Part shown: in pieces, positions 8,433 through 17,078 of the stretch
How the letters are laid out: every line of letters starts with the position of its first letter
Position numbering within the stretch: the first letter of the stretch is position 1
DNA from: Leptospira ellinghausenii
GTDB lineage: Bacteria; Spirochaetota; Leptospiria; Leptospirales; Leptospiraceae
Reading direction: 5' to 3'
DNA length: 64,000 bases
Assembly: GCF_003114815.1 (NCBI RefSeq)
Contig: NZ_BFAZ01000009.1
Location: 1,550,001 to 1,614,000 of the forward strand
The notes under the pieces: generated by a model
The model's input: only the letters and a program-made list of their open reading frames with translations
Told to the model about the DNA's origin: nothing
Database searches by the model: none
Translations under genes and position numbers: made by a program

Positions 8433-9047
8433 TTATACCTTTGTCTTATTCATTTGATAAGAGAGTAGTTCTTTTTTCAAAATTTCAAGGTTTTGCAAAA
8501 TCACCTTTGCTTTTCTGGAAAAGTAATTATTCGCCATTACCACAGGAATCGCCACTGCAAGACCAGCAGCCGTTGCTAGGAGCGCAGTTGAGATAGAACG
8601 CATCACTACTTCTGCACCAGAACTACCCAGTGTTCCCAAACCATAAAATGCTTTGATGACACCAAGAACTGTTCCTAAAAGTCCGATAAAAGGAGCGTTG
8701 TTTCCTAATGTATTTAAAATAGGTAAACGTTTTTCTAACTCCAATTTCTCGGATAAAATTTGACCTTCTAAACTTTCATCTAGACCTTTGCGTCCGAGTT
8801 TTAATTGTCTTAATGCAAATTGGATGAATCGTGTGTAAATTGATTCTTCTCCTGCATCCGTTTTCCAATGAATTTCAGGTTCTTCTTGGAGTGAGTTTCT
8901 AACTTCAGATAAGTAACTTTCATTTTTTTTACCCAAAGTTTTTTTATAGTAAATGAGTCTTTCAGCAAACACAGCAAGTGCGATAACACTTGCTACTCCC
9001 ATAGCAACAAAAACTAATTCTTCACCTAATTCTACATATTCCTGCAT
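8433..9047 (-). CDS. exbB: ExbB/TolQ/MotA-type proton channel protein
   Basis: The start is set at ATG 9047, which has a clear GGAG ribosome site. A longer frame to 9101 would overlap the preceding gene and add residues of no family. The protein (204 residues) has three membrane segments. The conserved LPILNTLGNNAPFIGLLGTV block lies at about 110-130, and a Thr/Ala-rich third helix follows (STALLATAAGLAVAIPVV). ExbB forms the pentameric channel that powers TonB. The gene starts one base after the stop of a small lipoprotein gene and is followed by exbD. Confidence 0.92.
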   Translation of the reverse strand: MQEYVELGEELVFVAMGVASVIALAVFAERLIYYKKTLGKKNESYLSEVRNSLQEEPEIHWKTDAGEESIYTRFIQFALRQLKLGRKGLDESLEGQILSEKLELEKRLPILNTLGNNAPFIGLLGTVLGVIKAFYGLGTLGSSGAEVVMRSISTALLATAAGLAVAIPVVMANNYFSRKAKVILQNLEILKKELLSYQMNKTKV

Positions 9048-9048
9048 T

Positions 9049-9552
9049 TTAATCTCCGTCTTGAATGTTATTAAATAAAAAATACAAAGGTATTTGTTCA
9101 TTTGTTATCTGATTGTTTGTTGTTGCAAAACAAGATCGTAAACAAGCAGTAGCAGTTGGGCTTGTAATACTTGCTTCGATCAGTGCAGTAAAACTTAATT
9201 GTCCACATGTTCCCGCATTTGTTTTAGTTTTCCAATCTGTAGATTGGCAATTAAAAGAGCAGGTTTGTGCAATGCTCGACAGATTTTTATACAATGGGCT
9301 CGTGATTAAACCTTGGCATGTTTGGGTTTTCACAGTAGCGCTGGTTGCAGTAAAACTTCCTCCAATGGAAGTGTAATAAGCTTGGAAACAAAGATCTTTG
9401 TTTGTGATCATTGATTCGCAGGTTTCTTGTGGTGCATTTGGGGTAGTCAAGTATTGGAGTAATACTGTTTCTTTATATGAATCTTCAAATTTTTTATCTT
9501 CTGCACAATTGATAAAGATAAGTATCACAACTAAGTAGGTTAAAAATTTCAC
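9049..9552 (-). CDS. cysteine-rich lipoprotein of unknown function
   Basis: A 167-residue predicted lipoprotein (MKFLTYLVVILIFINC, Cys at 16) that starts at GTG 9552, overlapping the receptor stop by one base (TAGTG). The mature part has about ten cysteines spaced as in disulfide-bonded repeats: ETCESM, DLCFQAY, TQTCQGLI, QTCSFNCQS, GTCGQLS, ACLRSCF. I do not recognise the family. Its place between the TonB-dependent receptor and ExbB suggests a surface or periplasmic accessory of that receptor, for example substrate binding. Confidence 0.75.
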   Translation of the reverse strand: MKFLTYLVVILIFINCAEDKKFEDSYKETVLLQYLTTPNAPQETCESMITNKDLCFQAYYTSIGGSFTATSATVKTQTCQGLITSPLYKNLSSIAQTCSFNCQSTDWKTKTNAGTCGQLSFTALIEASITSPTATACLRSCFATTNNQITNEQIPLYFLFNNIQDGD

Positions 9553-12068
9553 TAGAAATGTACCTCCATACCTACGTTGAAAAAAGGAATTACGGTTCCA
9601 CCAGGCAATTGTAGAGTTCCGAAAGTATCATTTTCTCTTGGATTTGTTGCAGAGAATGGTTTGGAATTATCAAAATCGAATCCATTTTTGTTTTTACGCA
9701 TGTATACGTTTACAATTTCTAAATACCAGTTTAAATATCCCCATGAATAATTCTCAAAAATATCAAATCGAACATCTAACCGGTGATAATCGGTTCCTCT
9801 TTTGACATATCCATATTCGGATGTATAAGGATTATTTGAATACTGCGGATTCCAATAGGTTAAACCATTTAATGGATTCGAAAATCTTCCACCATCATCA
9901 CCAATGATTGGCCTGGAAGGTAATGAAGTTAAGTAACTCCATCGACCACCAATTTGGAAACCTTCATTCACCCTCCAACCATAAATTACGTTTGCCACAT
10001 GAGTACGGTCCCAAGGTGCTAACTGTTCTACTGAATTTGGAAAATAAGCCGCTAATATTTTTCTTTCGATCCCACCAACTTGAGTTGTATCACCATCATA
10101 AATCTGATACAAGTTAGAGTTTTGAAAGGATTGTGACCATGTATAGGAAATCCAACCGAACCAATCACGAGTTCCAGGTCTCGCATTTTTGCGGATGAGT
10201 AATTCATAACCATGTGACCAACCAGAAGCTCTGTTGGAATAGTTTAGGGGACGGTTGGCAACAATTGGTTGTGTTAACCATTGTGATTTATCAGGATTTA
10301 ATCCAACTGGAGTAGAAACGTAAGGATCATCAATGATCGTATCAGTGAATTCGTTTTTAAAAAACTCTACTTTTACTTGCCATACTTGGTCAATTTTTTG
10401 ATCAATCCCCGCACTTAACTTTCTTGCACGTTCAAATCTTAAATCAGGATTACCCGTTTCTGAGTTAAAATTTGTAGTGAGTGGAAAACGAGATACATCC
10501 CCACCACTTCCGTAAATAGTCATACCTTTTCCTACTTCGGGGAGTGTATAAGAAGCAGTAGCTCTTGGTGTTAAGGCACCGTTGCCAGTCACTTGCACAT
10601 AGTCATACCTAGCACCAGGTTCGAATAAGAAGTTTCCAAATTTAAAATGTAGAGTAGTATAAGCGTTGTAATATGGTGAATTACCTTGGATACTGATTGG
10701 TCTTCCTACAAAATCAGGATTCGCTGAATTATAAGGGTTAGGTGATGGATTTGTTGGGTCTCTGAGTGCTACTTCGGTACCATAATCTCTGAAGGAAAAT
10801 CTGCGCACTTCGGTTCCAAAATCAACTTTTAGGAATTTTGTTGCTGTCCAATAGGCATCCTGCCTAACTCCAACATAACTTCCTCTTTGGTATTGTTTTC
10901 CTTGGATGGAGCCAATTCCGACATTGTATTCACCAATTGGATCGAAGTTGATTAATGTGATTCTATTTTGGAATTTATCTCCTGGAATCCAAGTATAACG
11001 GAGTGCAGTTGTTCTAAAACTTTGTCCGAAACTTGCTTTAGCTCCTCCAATTAGGGCAAGTTGTGATGTGGTAGGGTCGTTTGCTGGTTTGTTTGGAACA
11101 TTGATAGCAAAGTTATCCTGAGCTGTTAAATTATAAAAAGAAATTTGATGTTCAGGTGTAAAGTTATGAACATATTTGATCTGCGAATCATTGTATCTCG
11201 GTAAACGAATGCCTTCAGGTAATAGTCCACTGGCACCTAAAGTTTTATCTAGATAACCTAGTTTTCCTGCGATTGCCAAATACCCCTTTCCACCTGATGT
11301 TGGTGTTGCTGCATATGCAGTTGTGTTCCAAAGTGATACTTGGAATGCACCTTTTGTTTTTTGCACTGAGTCAACGGTTTCTATTTCAATAATACCACCA
11401 GTCGCATTATTGAAGTTTGCTGGGTATGCACCGGAATATAAGTCAATTGATTTAATTAAATCATTGTGAATGACAGATGTTAATCCATCTAAGTGAAAAG
11501 GATATAAGATAGGTAAATCATCGTAAAGATATGTATTCGCAGCAGGATTAGCACCTCGTACTATGATTCCATTTGCACCACCTCCAAAGCCAATATTAGG
11601 TATTACGCCCGGTAAAGTTTCCAATGCTCTTAATGCTTCACCAAAAGTACCTGGCATACGTTTGATTTCTTCGTATCTGACTTTTGTCCTGGAAGCTACG
11701 GTTTTTTCTCTTTCACCTTCTACTACAATCCCTGACTTAGGTGCAGTAGACTTTTTTTCTGTATAAATAGTTCTTGATTCATCTTCATTGCCAACTGAAA
11801 TTCGAATCTCTTGGATTCCTGTATCACGTAACAAACGCAAGGTGTATTCGCCTGAAGAAGGGAATTCTAATGTTACATTTCCTTCTGCATCTGTTTGTGC
11901 AAATTTTTTCGTTTCAAAAATTAATACAGAAAGATTTTTTTCAGCTATTTCCTTTTTAGGATTAATCAGTTTTGCCTTGATGCTGACAGCATAAGCAGGC
12001 AATCCTAAAAAAAGAAAAAGAATCCCAATCAGAATCGATTTATTTAATTTGAATTTTGCTGATTTCAT
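9552..12068 (-). CDS. TonB-dependent outer membrane receptor
   Basis: An 838-residue outer membrane receptor. It has a signal peptide (1-27, ending AYA), a carboxypeptidase-regulatory-like beta domain (about 30-95) and a linker with a possible TonB box (GIVVEGE, about 112). The plug is at about 118-225, with the hallmarks RMPGTFGEALRALETLPGV and GANGIIVRGANPAANTYLYDD. A beta-barrel follows and ends in an aromatic residue (GMEVHF). It imports a ligand using ExbBD-TonB, all encoded downstream in the same operon. The ligand is not readable. The start overlaps the previous lipoprotein gene by 29 bases. Confidence 0.92.
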   Translation of the reverse strand: MKSAKFKLNKSILIGILFLFLGLPAYAVSIKAKLINPKKEIAEKNLSVLIFETKKFAQTDAEGNVTLEFPSSGEYTLRLLRDTGIQEIRISVGNEDESRTIYTEKKSTAPKSGIVVEGEREKTVASRTKVRYEEIKRMPGTFGEALRALETLPGVIPNIGFGGGANGIIVRGANPAANTYLYDDLPILYPFHLDGLTSVIHNDLIKSIDLYSGAYPANFNNATGGIIEIETVDSVQKTKGAFQVSLWNTTAYAATPTSGGKGYLAIAGKLGYLDKTLGASGLLPEGIRLPRYNDSQIKYVHNFTPEHQISFYNLTAQDNFAINVPNKPANDPTTSQLALIGGAKASFGQSFRTTALRYTWIPGDKFQNRITLINFDPIGEYNVGIGSIQGKQYQRGSYVGVRQDAYWTATKFLKVDFGTEVRRFSFRDYGTEVALRDPTNPSPNPYNSANPDFVGRPISIQGNSPYYNAYTTLHFKFGNFLFEPGARYDYVQVTGNGALTPRATASYTLPEVGKGMTIYGSGGDVSRFPLTTNFNSETGNPDLRFERARKLSAGIDQKIDQVWQVKVEFFKNEFTDTIIDDPYVSTPVGLNPDKSQWLTQPIVANRPLNYSNRASGWSHGYELLIRKNARPGTRDWFGWISYTWSQSFQNSNLYQIYDGDTTQVGGIERKILAAYFPNSVEQLAPWDRTHVANVIYGWRVNEGFQIGGRWSYLTSLPSRPIIGDDGGRFSNPLNGLTYWNPQYSNNPYTSEYGYVKRGTDYHRLDVRFDIFENYSWGYLNWYLEIVNVYMRKNKNGFDFDNSKPFSATNPRENDTFGTLQLPGGTVIPFFNVGMEVHF

Positions 12069-12381
12069 TGAAGTTTAAATACCATGGGATATCACCCGTT
12101 TCTTCTTCGAGATATATAAGAGTACAAACAAGAGGGTATCCTAAAAAAGGACATTCTGTTCGTGTAATGGCAATCGTACAAAGATCCAAATTTCTTTGGA
12201 TCGGTTTGTTAACGATCACAAGTGGAGGATTGGGAAGTGGGTTACCACATTTCTCCGATGCAAATTTAGCAGCTGCATAAACTTGGCTCTGAGCATCGTT
12301 TGTCTCCACACGATCAACTCCTGATCCACAATTGAAAATCATGAATAAGGTAAGTGAGAGAATTCCAATCTTAACTTTCAT
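12040..12381 (-). CDS. small lipoprotein of unknown function
   Basis: A 113-residue protein with a lipoprotein signal (MKVKIGILSLTLFMIFNC). The mature part has four cysteines (SEKCGNP, LDLCTIA, TECPFLG, LVCTLIY), probably two disulfides. No family is recognised. It overlaps the upstream lipoprotein gene by four bases (ATGA) and the receptor gene by 29, so it belongs firmly to the TonB operon. A role at the envelope together with the receptor is inferred from context only. Confidence 0.7.
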   Translation of the reverse strand: MKVKIGILSLTLFMIFNCGSGVDRVETNDAQSQVYAAAKFASEKCGNPLPNPPLVIVNKPIQRNLDLCTIAITRTECPFLGYPLVCTLIYLEEETGDIPWYLNFNEISKIQIK

Positions 12382-12773
12382 TTACTTTCCTTTTGATTGG
12401 TTGGAGTCGCTTCTTCAAGTTGGCCAACTACATCAGCAGTTACGATGACTACACTTACAAGGCCTAATGGAAAATATGCTTTGTCTTCCCTTTGTATTTT
12501 GATATTGATGAGAGTTTTACCGGTAGGATATTTTTCCAAAATCTGACTCATCGCCAGTTCTACATTAGGTGCTTTTGTAACTGGAAACATTCCTAATAAA
12601 AAAAATGCTGAATCTTGGCCAGTTCCCTTTCCCAAAATTTTAAATTCTGTTGATCTGACTACTGTTGCGGAGTCGTATAAATGGATTTCCTTAGGAACAT
12701 GTGATCCAATGCAACCTAACAAATGAAATGCTATTAGGAAAAAACTAACTGGTATTATCTTTTTAAAAATCAT
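12378..12773 (-). CDS. small lipoprotein, paralogue of the upstream gene product
   Basis: I take ATG 12773 as start. An in-frame TTG lies two codons earlier at 12779. The signal MIFKKIIPVSFFLIAFHLLGC is a standard lipoprotein signal. The mature 110 residues match the layout of the next upstream protein (12789-13163): a Phe-rich strand with LLGMFPVTKAP, then a helix, then GKTLINIKIQ, then a strand pair ending in a Val-x-Gly motif. They look like tandem duplicates. Function unknown. The gene lies in the TonB operon. Confidence 0.7.
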   Translation of the reverse strand: MIFKKIIPVSFFLIAFHLLGCIGSHVPKEIHLYDSATVVRSTEFKILGKGTGQDSAFFLLGMFPVTKAPNVELAMSQILEKYPTGKTLINIKIQREDKAYFPLGLVSVVIVTADVVGQLEEATPTNQKESK

Positions 12774-12788
12774 ATCCAATGACTCAAT

Positions 12789-13163
12789 TTACTTTTTTGA
12801 CTTCGTTGGTGTTTGTGAGTTTGTAAATTTTACCAAATCACCTTTGATATTAAATCGATATCGGGTGATCGGTCCAAATATCGATTTATCATTCCAATAC
12901 CGAATATTCACAAGTGCGTCGCCAGATTCTTCTTCCATAACTTTCTCGTATAAATCAGCGACTGGAGGTTGGGTAATGGGCAATCCGAAAAGTACAATGT
13001 CAAACGCATACCAAGTAAAGGTTTTATCTACAGTTTTGATAGTTTCGTAAGGAGTATTTGGAATTGGCTTGTTGCTTGTGGCAATGCCAACCGAGGATGA
13101 GGCACAATTGGAAACAAAAGTCAAATATACAAAAGGGAGAATCAATAAAATAATTTTTTTCAC
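12789..13163 (-). CDS. small lipoprotein, first gene of the TonB operon
   Basis: The best start is GTG 13163, seven bases after a CGGAG ribosome site. The frame extends to an ATG at 13193, but that would put ten charged residues before the signal. From GTG the protein begins MKKIILLILPFVYLTFVSNC, a normal lipoprotein signal. The mature part contains FDIVLFGLPITQPP and GDALVNIRYW, and ends in a strand with NIKGDLV. It is similar in layout to the following gene product. It is the first of nine packed genes and lies downstream of the candidate LytTR repeats at 13239-13275. Confidence 0.7.
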   Translation of the reverse strand: MKKIILLILPFVYLTFVSNCASSSVGIATSNKPIPNTPYETIKTVDKTFTWYAFDIVLFGLPITQPPVADLYEKVMEEESGDALVNIRYWNDKSIFGPITRYRFNIKGDLVKFTNSQTPTKSKK

Positions 13164-13238
13164 AATATAACTCCGTCCATGTTCATTTCGCATTTAGGTT
13201 GTTAGAGTCAATGGAATAATTCGTAGTTTCTTTATTCC

Positions 13239-13275
13239 CTACTTGATTGGGAATGAACGCTACTCATTCGGGAGT
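13239..13275 (-). promoter_or_regulatory. direct repeat with 21-bp phasing, candidate LytTR binding site
   Basis: On the plus strand CTACTTGATTGGGAAT (13239-13254) and CTACTCATTCGGGAGT (13260-13275) match at 11 of 16 positions with starts 21 bases apart, two helical turns. LytTR regulators bind imperfect direct repeats at about this spacing. The repeats lie between the LytTR regulator gene (ends 13288) and the first gene of the TonB operon (starts 13163). I see no convincing -35/-10 pair downstream. A 7-bp inverted repeat (13213-13219 with 13232-13238) lies next to it. Confidence 0.4.
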
Positions 13276-13287
13276 GAATTAAGAAAA

Positions 13288-14025
13288 TCAGAGTTTTAGG
13301 GCTTCTTTGAGCGACTGTGCATAAGAACGTCCAACTGGTAAGGTTGTTTCATCCTCATTTTTGAGTTGGATTGTATAGGAACCACCCTTGTCATACCGTA
13401 AACTTGCCACATAACTTAAGTTCACTAAAAAACCTTTATGGATTCTTATAAATTGAGAATTTGGCAATTTTTCTTCGATTTCTTTAAGCAATTTTGGAGT
13501 TTCGTAATCTTTTTGCGTTGTATGAATCACACAACTTTTGTTATTTGCTGAAATAAATTGAATGTCAGGAAATGGTAACAAAAATACTGCTGAATCTGAC
13601 TGGATTTTTAAATGGATTTGGTTTTTATTTTCATCTGGAATCGTTTGTTTTGATTCCTGCAAAAATCGAAGTGCTTTTTCTACTGACTTTCTGAATCTTT
13701 CGAAAGAAAATGGCTTTAATAAATAATCTGTAGCGTCTAAATCAAATGCTTCTACTGCATGTTCACTATAAGCGGTAGTGATCACAAAATAAGTACCTTG
13801 TGAACGGTTGGATCTAAGGATGTCCATACCGTTGATAACGGGTAGATTAATATCCATAAATACAATATCAAATTTTTTCTCAGTCAAAAGTGAGTTTGCT
13901 TTGTCACCACTTTCGGCAATTCCAGCTAACTTTAATTCGGGACAATTCATCACATAATCCATCATTAACATTCTTGCTGGATATTCATCTTCAATGATTA
14001 ATACTGAATAAGGTGCCGATTCCAT
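13288..14025 (-). CDS. LytTR-family response regulator
   Basis: A 245-residue two-domain regulator. The receiver has VLIIEDE at the N-terminus, the phospho-acceptor Asp in FMDINLP (about residue 55), Thr/Ala in ITTAYSEHA and Lys in LLKPF. The C-terminal LytTR DNA-binding domain (about 140-245) has the typical FIRIHKGFLVNLSYV and LPVGRSY phrases. The natural partner is a LytS-type kinase, and one closes the downstream operon at 5460-7373. The gene starts eight bases after the PP2C phosphatase stop, so these two are probably co-transcribed. A direct repeat of LytTR type lies immediately downstream, before the TonB operon. Confidence 0.92.
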   Translation of the reverse strand: MESAPYSVLIIEDEYPARMLMMDYVMNCPELKLAGIAESGDKANSLLTEKKFDIVFMDINLPVINGMDILRSNRSQGTYFVITTAYSEHAVEAFDLDATDYLLKPFSFERFRKSVEKALRFLQESKQTIPDENKNQIHLKIQSDSAVFLLPFPDIQFISANNKSCVIHTTQKDYETPKLLKEIEEKLPNSQFIRIHKGFLVNLSYVASLRYDKGGSYTIQLKNEDETTLPVGRSYAQSLKEALKL

Positions 14026-14033
14026 ATAAATAA

Positions 14034-15959
14034 TTAGATTATATCAACAAAGAAAAAGGTGACATCATCTTTTAATTCTGCATCAGAATATTTGGTGATT
14101 TGGACAACTATTTCTTGCGATAAAGATTTGATGTCTTTGTTTTTACCTTTCTCTAATAAATCAAGAATTTTGCCTTCACCAAATAATTTATTTTCTGCCC
14201 TAGCTTCTGTTACTCCGTCTGTAAAAAAGAAATACCGATCACCTTTTTGAATTTGGTGTTTCCATTCAGTGAAAGTGAAACTTTCTTTCCATCCGATGAT
14301 GGGACCTTTGATATTCATAAATTCAAAAGATTTGCGAATTTTGTTGTATAGAATTGGATTTGGATGCCCTGCAGTAGAAAATATAATTGTGTTTTCTTTT
14401 GTATCTACTAAGGCACAACAGGCAGTAATAAAATAACGACTAACAAGAGAAGTAAGTGCTTGGTTCATATGTTCCAAAATTTGTTTTGGAGAGTGAATGG
14501 ATTTGGTAGATTCACGAAATTGTACTTTTACCATTGATGATACGAAAGCTGCGGGTACACCATGCCCTGCAACATCTGCAATCAGTAAAATTAATCTATT
14601 TTCATCCAATTCAACCCAATCATATAAGTCTCCTCCGACTTGCCTCATTGGCAAATAAGTTGTATGGATCCGAATCCCTTGGGTATTCGGATGATTTTTT
14701 GGTAACAAATAACTTTGGAGTTGTGATGCAAAAAATAAGTCTTGTTCGAGGTCTTGGTTTTTTTCGCGGAGTTCTATTGTTCTTTCGCGGACTCGTTGTT
14801 CCAAGTCTTTTGTGAGAATCGAAAGTTCAGATTCATTTTTGGCATTCCGATAGGAAATAGCTACACCAGAAAGGATCATTAGAACTAAAAATCCATATTG
14901 AGTTAAATATACATTTTTACCAGATGTAACATCAATGATGATATCAAATGTTGCTCCAATACAAATACAAACAAAACCTACTGATAAAAAGTAAGCTTCC
15001 GTTTTTTTTGCACGTGCTGCTCGGATGACAGCTCTTAATACAAAGAACACTACAAGTAAAAGTGTAAATTCCCAAATCCTTAGTAACAAAATTCGAGTAG
15101 GTAATTCAATATCCCAAGTTTGAAAAAATGCAATTGAGATGAGAAAAATAACTAACAACCGTTCTTTTAAATAGAGTTTGTTTTGAAAAAGTGAATAACT
15201 GAATAAAAAGATGGAGACTGGCAAAAATGTTTGAGAAGTAAAAAATAGTTTTAACCAAAAGATAAAACTATAATCTGTATATGTATAACTAATATTGAGT
15301 AACGGAAGTCTCCACATAACAAAGAATAACGTTGATAATAATAAGTAGAAATTAGTTTTCGCCTGACGTTTTAGTAGAATTGAAAAGATTTGGTAAGCAC
15401 CAATTCCAAAAAACAACATGATAAAACAAAAATCCCTTCCATCTTCTAAAAGAATCAGTTCTTGTAATTTGTCATAATTTCCCATAACAGGAATTCTTCT
15501 AAAAATTCCACCTTGGAATGTTTGGTTTCGAAAATGGATTTCGATTCTTAATTGGTTTGGAGAATTTTCTTTGAGAACTTCATTGGGAATGTAATAAAGT
15601 CGTTTGTAATACCAATTGGGAAGATAAGATCCATCGGGTAAAATTTTACCTGTTTGGCCCAGTGTAATTCCATTCACAATGAGTGTATCTACTTCTTGAA
15701 CACGGTCTAAGTAAATACCTAGAGGTTTTTTGTTTGGTTTGAATGTAAAAGTGGTTTCATAATAACCATGGACAGGAGGAAGAAATCCTTGTGAGGAGAG
15801 ACCTTTTCCTACTTTAATGGGATGTGTGATTTCGCTTGTGGTAAATGTCCAATTTTCAGCTAGAGATACGATCGTATCTGCACTTATGGCGACAGGTTCG
15901 GCTACGAGAGAAAGGATCGTAGTGAAAAAAATTGGGAAAAAAAATGAGAGAATTCTCAT
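14034..15959 (-). CDS. 7TM sensor with SpoIIE-type PP2C phosphatase output
   Basis: This 641-residue protein has a signal peptide and an extracytoplasmic beta-sandwich (about 30-170, with YYETTFTFKP and LYYIPNEVL, similar to glycosidase jelly-roll domains). Seven or so membrane helices follow (about 180-380), then a coiled coil (KDLEQRVRERTIELREKN) and a PP2C/SpoIIE serine phosphatase domain (about 425-640). Metal and active-site motifs are VGGDLYDW, IADVAGHGVPAAF, FTDGVTEA and LKDDVTFFFV. Such proteins usually dephosphorylate anti-anti-sigma factors. No such partner is encoded nearby. The next gene is a LytTR regulator, so it may feed the same envelope response. Confidence 0.9.
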   Translation of the reverse strand: MRILSFFFPIFFTTILSLVAEPVAISADTIVSLAENWTFTTSEITHPIKVGKGLSSQGFLPPVHGYYETTFTFKPNKKPLGIYLDRVQEVDTLIVNGITLGQTGKILPDGSYLPNWYYKRLYYIPNEVLKENSPNQLRIEIHFRNQTFQGGIFRRIPVMGNYDKLQELILLEDGRDFCFIMLFFGIGAYQIFSILLKRQAKTNFYLLLSTLFFVMWRLPLLNISYTYTDYSFIFWLKLFFTSQTFLPVSIFLFSYSLFQNKLYLKERLLVIFLISIAFFQTWDIELPTRILLLRIWEFTLLLVVFFVLRAVIRAARAKKTEAYFLSVGFVCICIGATFDIIIDVTSGKNVYLTQYGFLVLMILSGVAISYRNAKNESELSILTKDLEQRVRERTIELREKNQDLEQDLFFASQLQSYLLPKNHPNTQGIRIHTTYLPMRQVGGDLYDWVELDENRLILLIADVAGHGVPAAFVSSMVKVQFRESTKSIHSPKQILEHMNQALTSLVSRYFITACCALVDTKENTIIFSTAGHPNPILYNKIRKSFEFMNIKGPIIGWKESFTFTEWKHQIQKGDRYFFFTDGVTEARAENKLFGEGKILDLLEKGKNKDIKSLSQEIVVQITKYSDAELKDDVTFFFVDII

Positions 15960-16049
15960 CGCTATCCGCTAAAGATAGTGTAGTTTGAAGGGAATGCAAG
16001 TTCAATTTTGGTTTAAGCGATGAAAGGATCGATTTTTTAAGGAAATATT

Positions 16050-16967
16050 ATGACAATTACTCAACTTCGATACATAGTAGCTTTAGATCAGTTTAAAAGT
16101 TTTGCAAAAGCCGCCGAACATTGTTTAGTTGCTCAGCCAACTTTAAGTTTACAGATCCAAAAAGTTGAACAAGAACTTGGTTTTGATTTATTTGATCGAA
16201 AAAAAAATCCTATCATCACAACAAAATTAGGAAAAGAAGTAGTCGAACAAGCAAAATCAACTTTGAAGGAAGCTGACAAATTATTTGAAATTGCTGGTCA
16301 ATGGAAAGATGAACCTGCAGGGAATATATCACTCGGAATCATACCGACTGTAAGTAATTATTTAATTCCTTCAATATATAAAAAATTACAATCAGAATTT
16401 CCAAAAGTTAATTTTCGAATTTCTGAATTACCAACACTTACCATCATTGAAAAATTGGAATCAGAGGAGATAGATCTAGGAATCCTCGCAACGCCACTCA
16501 AAATTTCCAATATCGTTGAACACCAACTTTATTATGAACCTTTTGTTGTATATTACCCAAAGGATGCAAAAGAAAAATCAACCTCAGTTTCAATGAAACA
16601 TATCGAAAAGTATCCATTATTAGTTTTAGGCGAGGAACATTGTTTTCGCCACCAATCATTGAAGATATGTAATCGGAATGCTTTAGCAAAAATCGAAAGT
16701 GGAAGTGTTGAAACCCTAAAGCGGATGGTAGATATGGGGATTGGAGTTACCTTATTACCAAAATTAGCAGTTGATAAAGTTTCGGAACGAATCGTTCCTT
16801 TTCAATCACCTGAACCGGCAAGAGAAATCAGTTTGGTATATAAAAAAGGATTTTATAAAACAAAAATCTTAAATAAACTTACAAATTTAATTCTGAATGT
16901 AATCCCAAAAGAGTACCATAAAAAAGAGAAATTCAAAGTGATTGGAGTGTCCATAGGCCAAGATTAG
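16050..16967 (+). CDS. oxyR: OxyR-type peroxide-sensing LysR regulator
   Basis: A 305-residue LysR protein. The winged helix-turn-helix at residues 1-60 reads TQLRYIVALDQFKSFAKAAEH and LVAQPTLSLQIQKVEQELG. The effector domain carries two cysteines, at residue 198 in GEEHCFRHQ and at 207 in LKICN. They have the same nine-residue spacing and nearly the same positions as the redox-active Cys199 and Cys208 of E. coli OxyR. It is encoded 111 bases upstream of ahpC in the same direction, and a perfect inverted repeat covers the ahpC promoter between them. This supports a hydrogen-peroxide-responsive activator of ahpCF. The other LysR option, a metabolic regulator, is unlikely given both cysteines. 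Confidence 0.9.
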   Translation: MTITQLRYIVALDQFKSFAKAAEHCLVAQPTLSLQIQKVEQELGFDLFDRKKNPIITTKLGKEVVEQAKSTLKEADKLFEIAGQWKDEPAGNISLGIIPTVSNYLIPSIYKKLQSEFPKVNFRISELPTLTIIEKLESEEIDLGILATPLKISNIVEHQLYYEPFVVYYPKDAKEKSTSVSMKHIEKYPLLVLGEEHCFRHQSLKICNRNALAKIESGSVETLKRMVDMGIGVTLLPKLAVDKVSERIVPFQSPEPAREISLVYKKGFYKTKILNKLTNLILNVIPKEYHKKEKFKVIGVSIGQD

Positions 16968-16999
16968 GTCCAACCGATCCTCCCCATAGTTTATATAAA

Positions 17000-17037
17000 T
17001 TAGATCATTTATAACATTTATTTTACAAATGATCTAA
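17000..17037. promoter_or_regulatory. perfect 11-bp inverted repeat, candidate OxyR operator
   Basis: TTAGATCATTT (17000-17010) and AAATGATCTAA (17027-17037) are perfect inverted arms separated by 16 bases. The right arm overlaps the -35 element of the ahpC promoter. The position suits a LysR/OxyR activator or a PerR/Fur-like repressor. An oxyR terminator is less likely because no T-run follows. Confidence 0.55.
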
Positions 17038-17050
17038 AATGGACTATATT
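17022..17050 (+). promoter_or_regulatory. ahpC promoter
   Basis: TTTACA (17022-17027), a 17-base spacer and TATATT (17045-17050) form a good sigma-70-type promoter. Transcription should begin near 17057, leaving a leader of about 22 bases with an AAGGAGG ribosome site before ATG 17079. Confidence 0.6.
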
Positions 17051-17078
17051 CTTCTTAACAAGAAAAGGAGGATATTCA

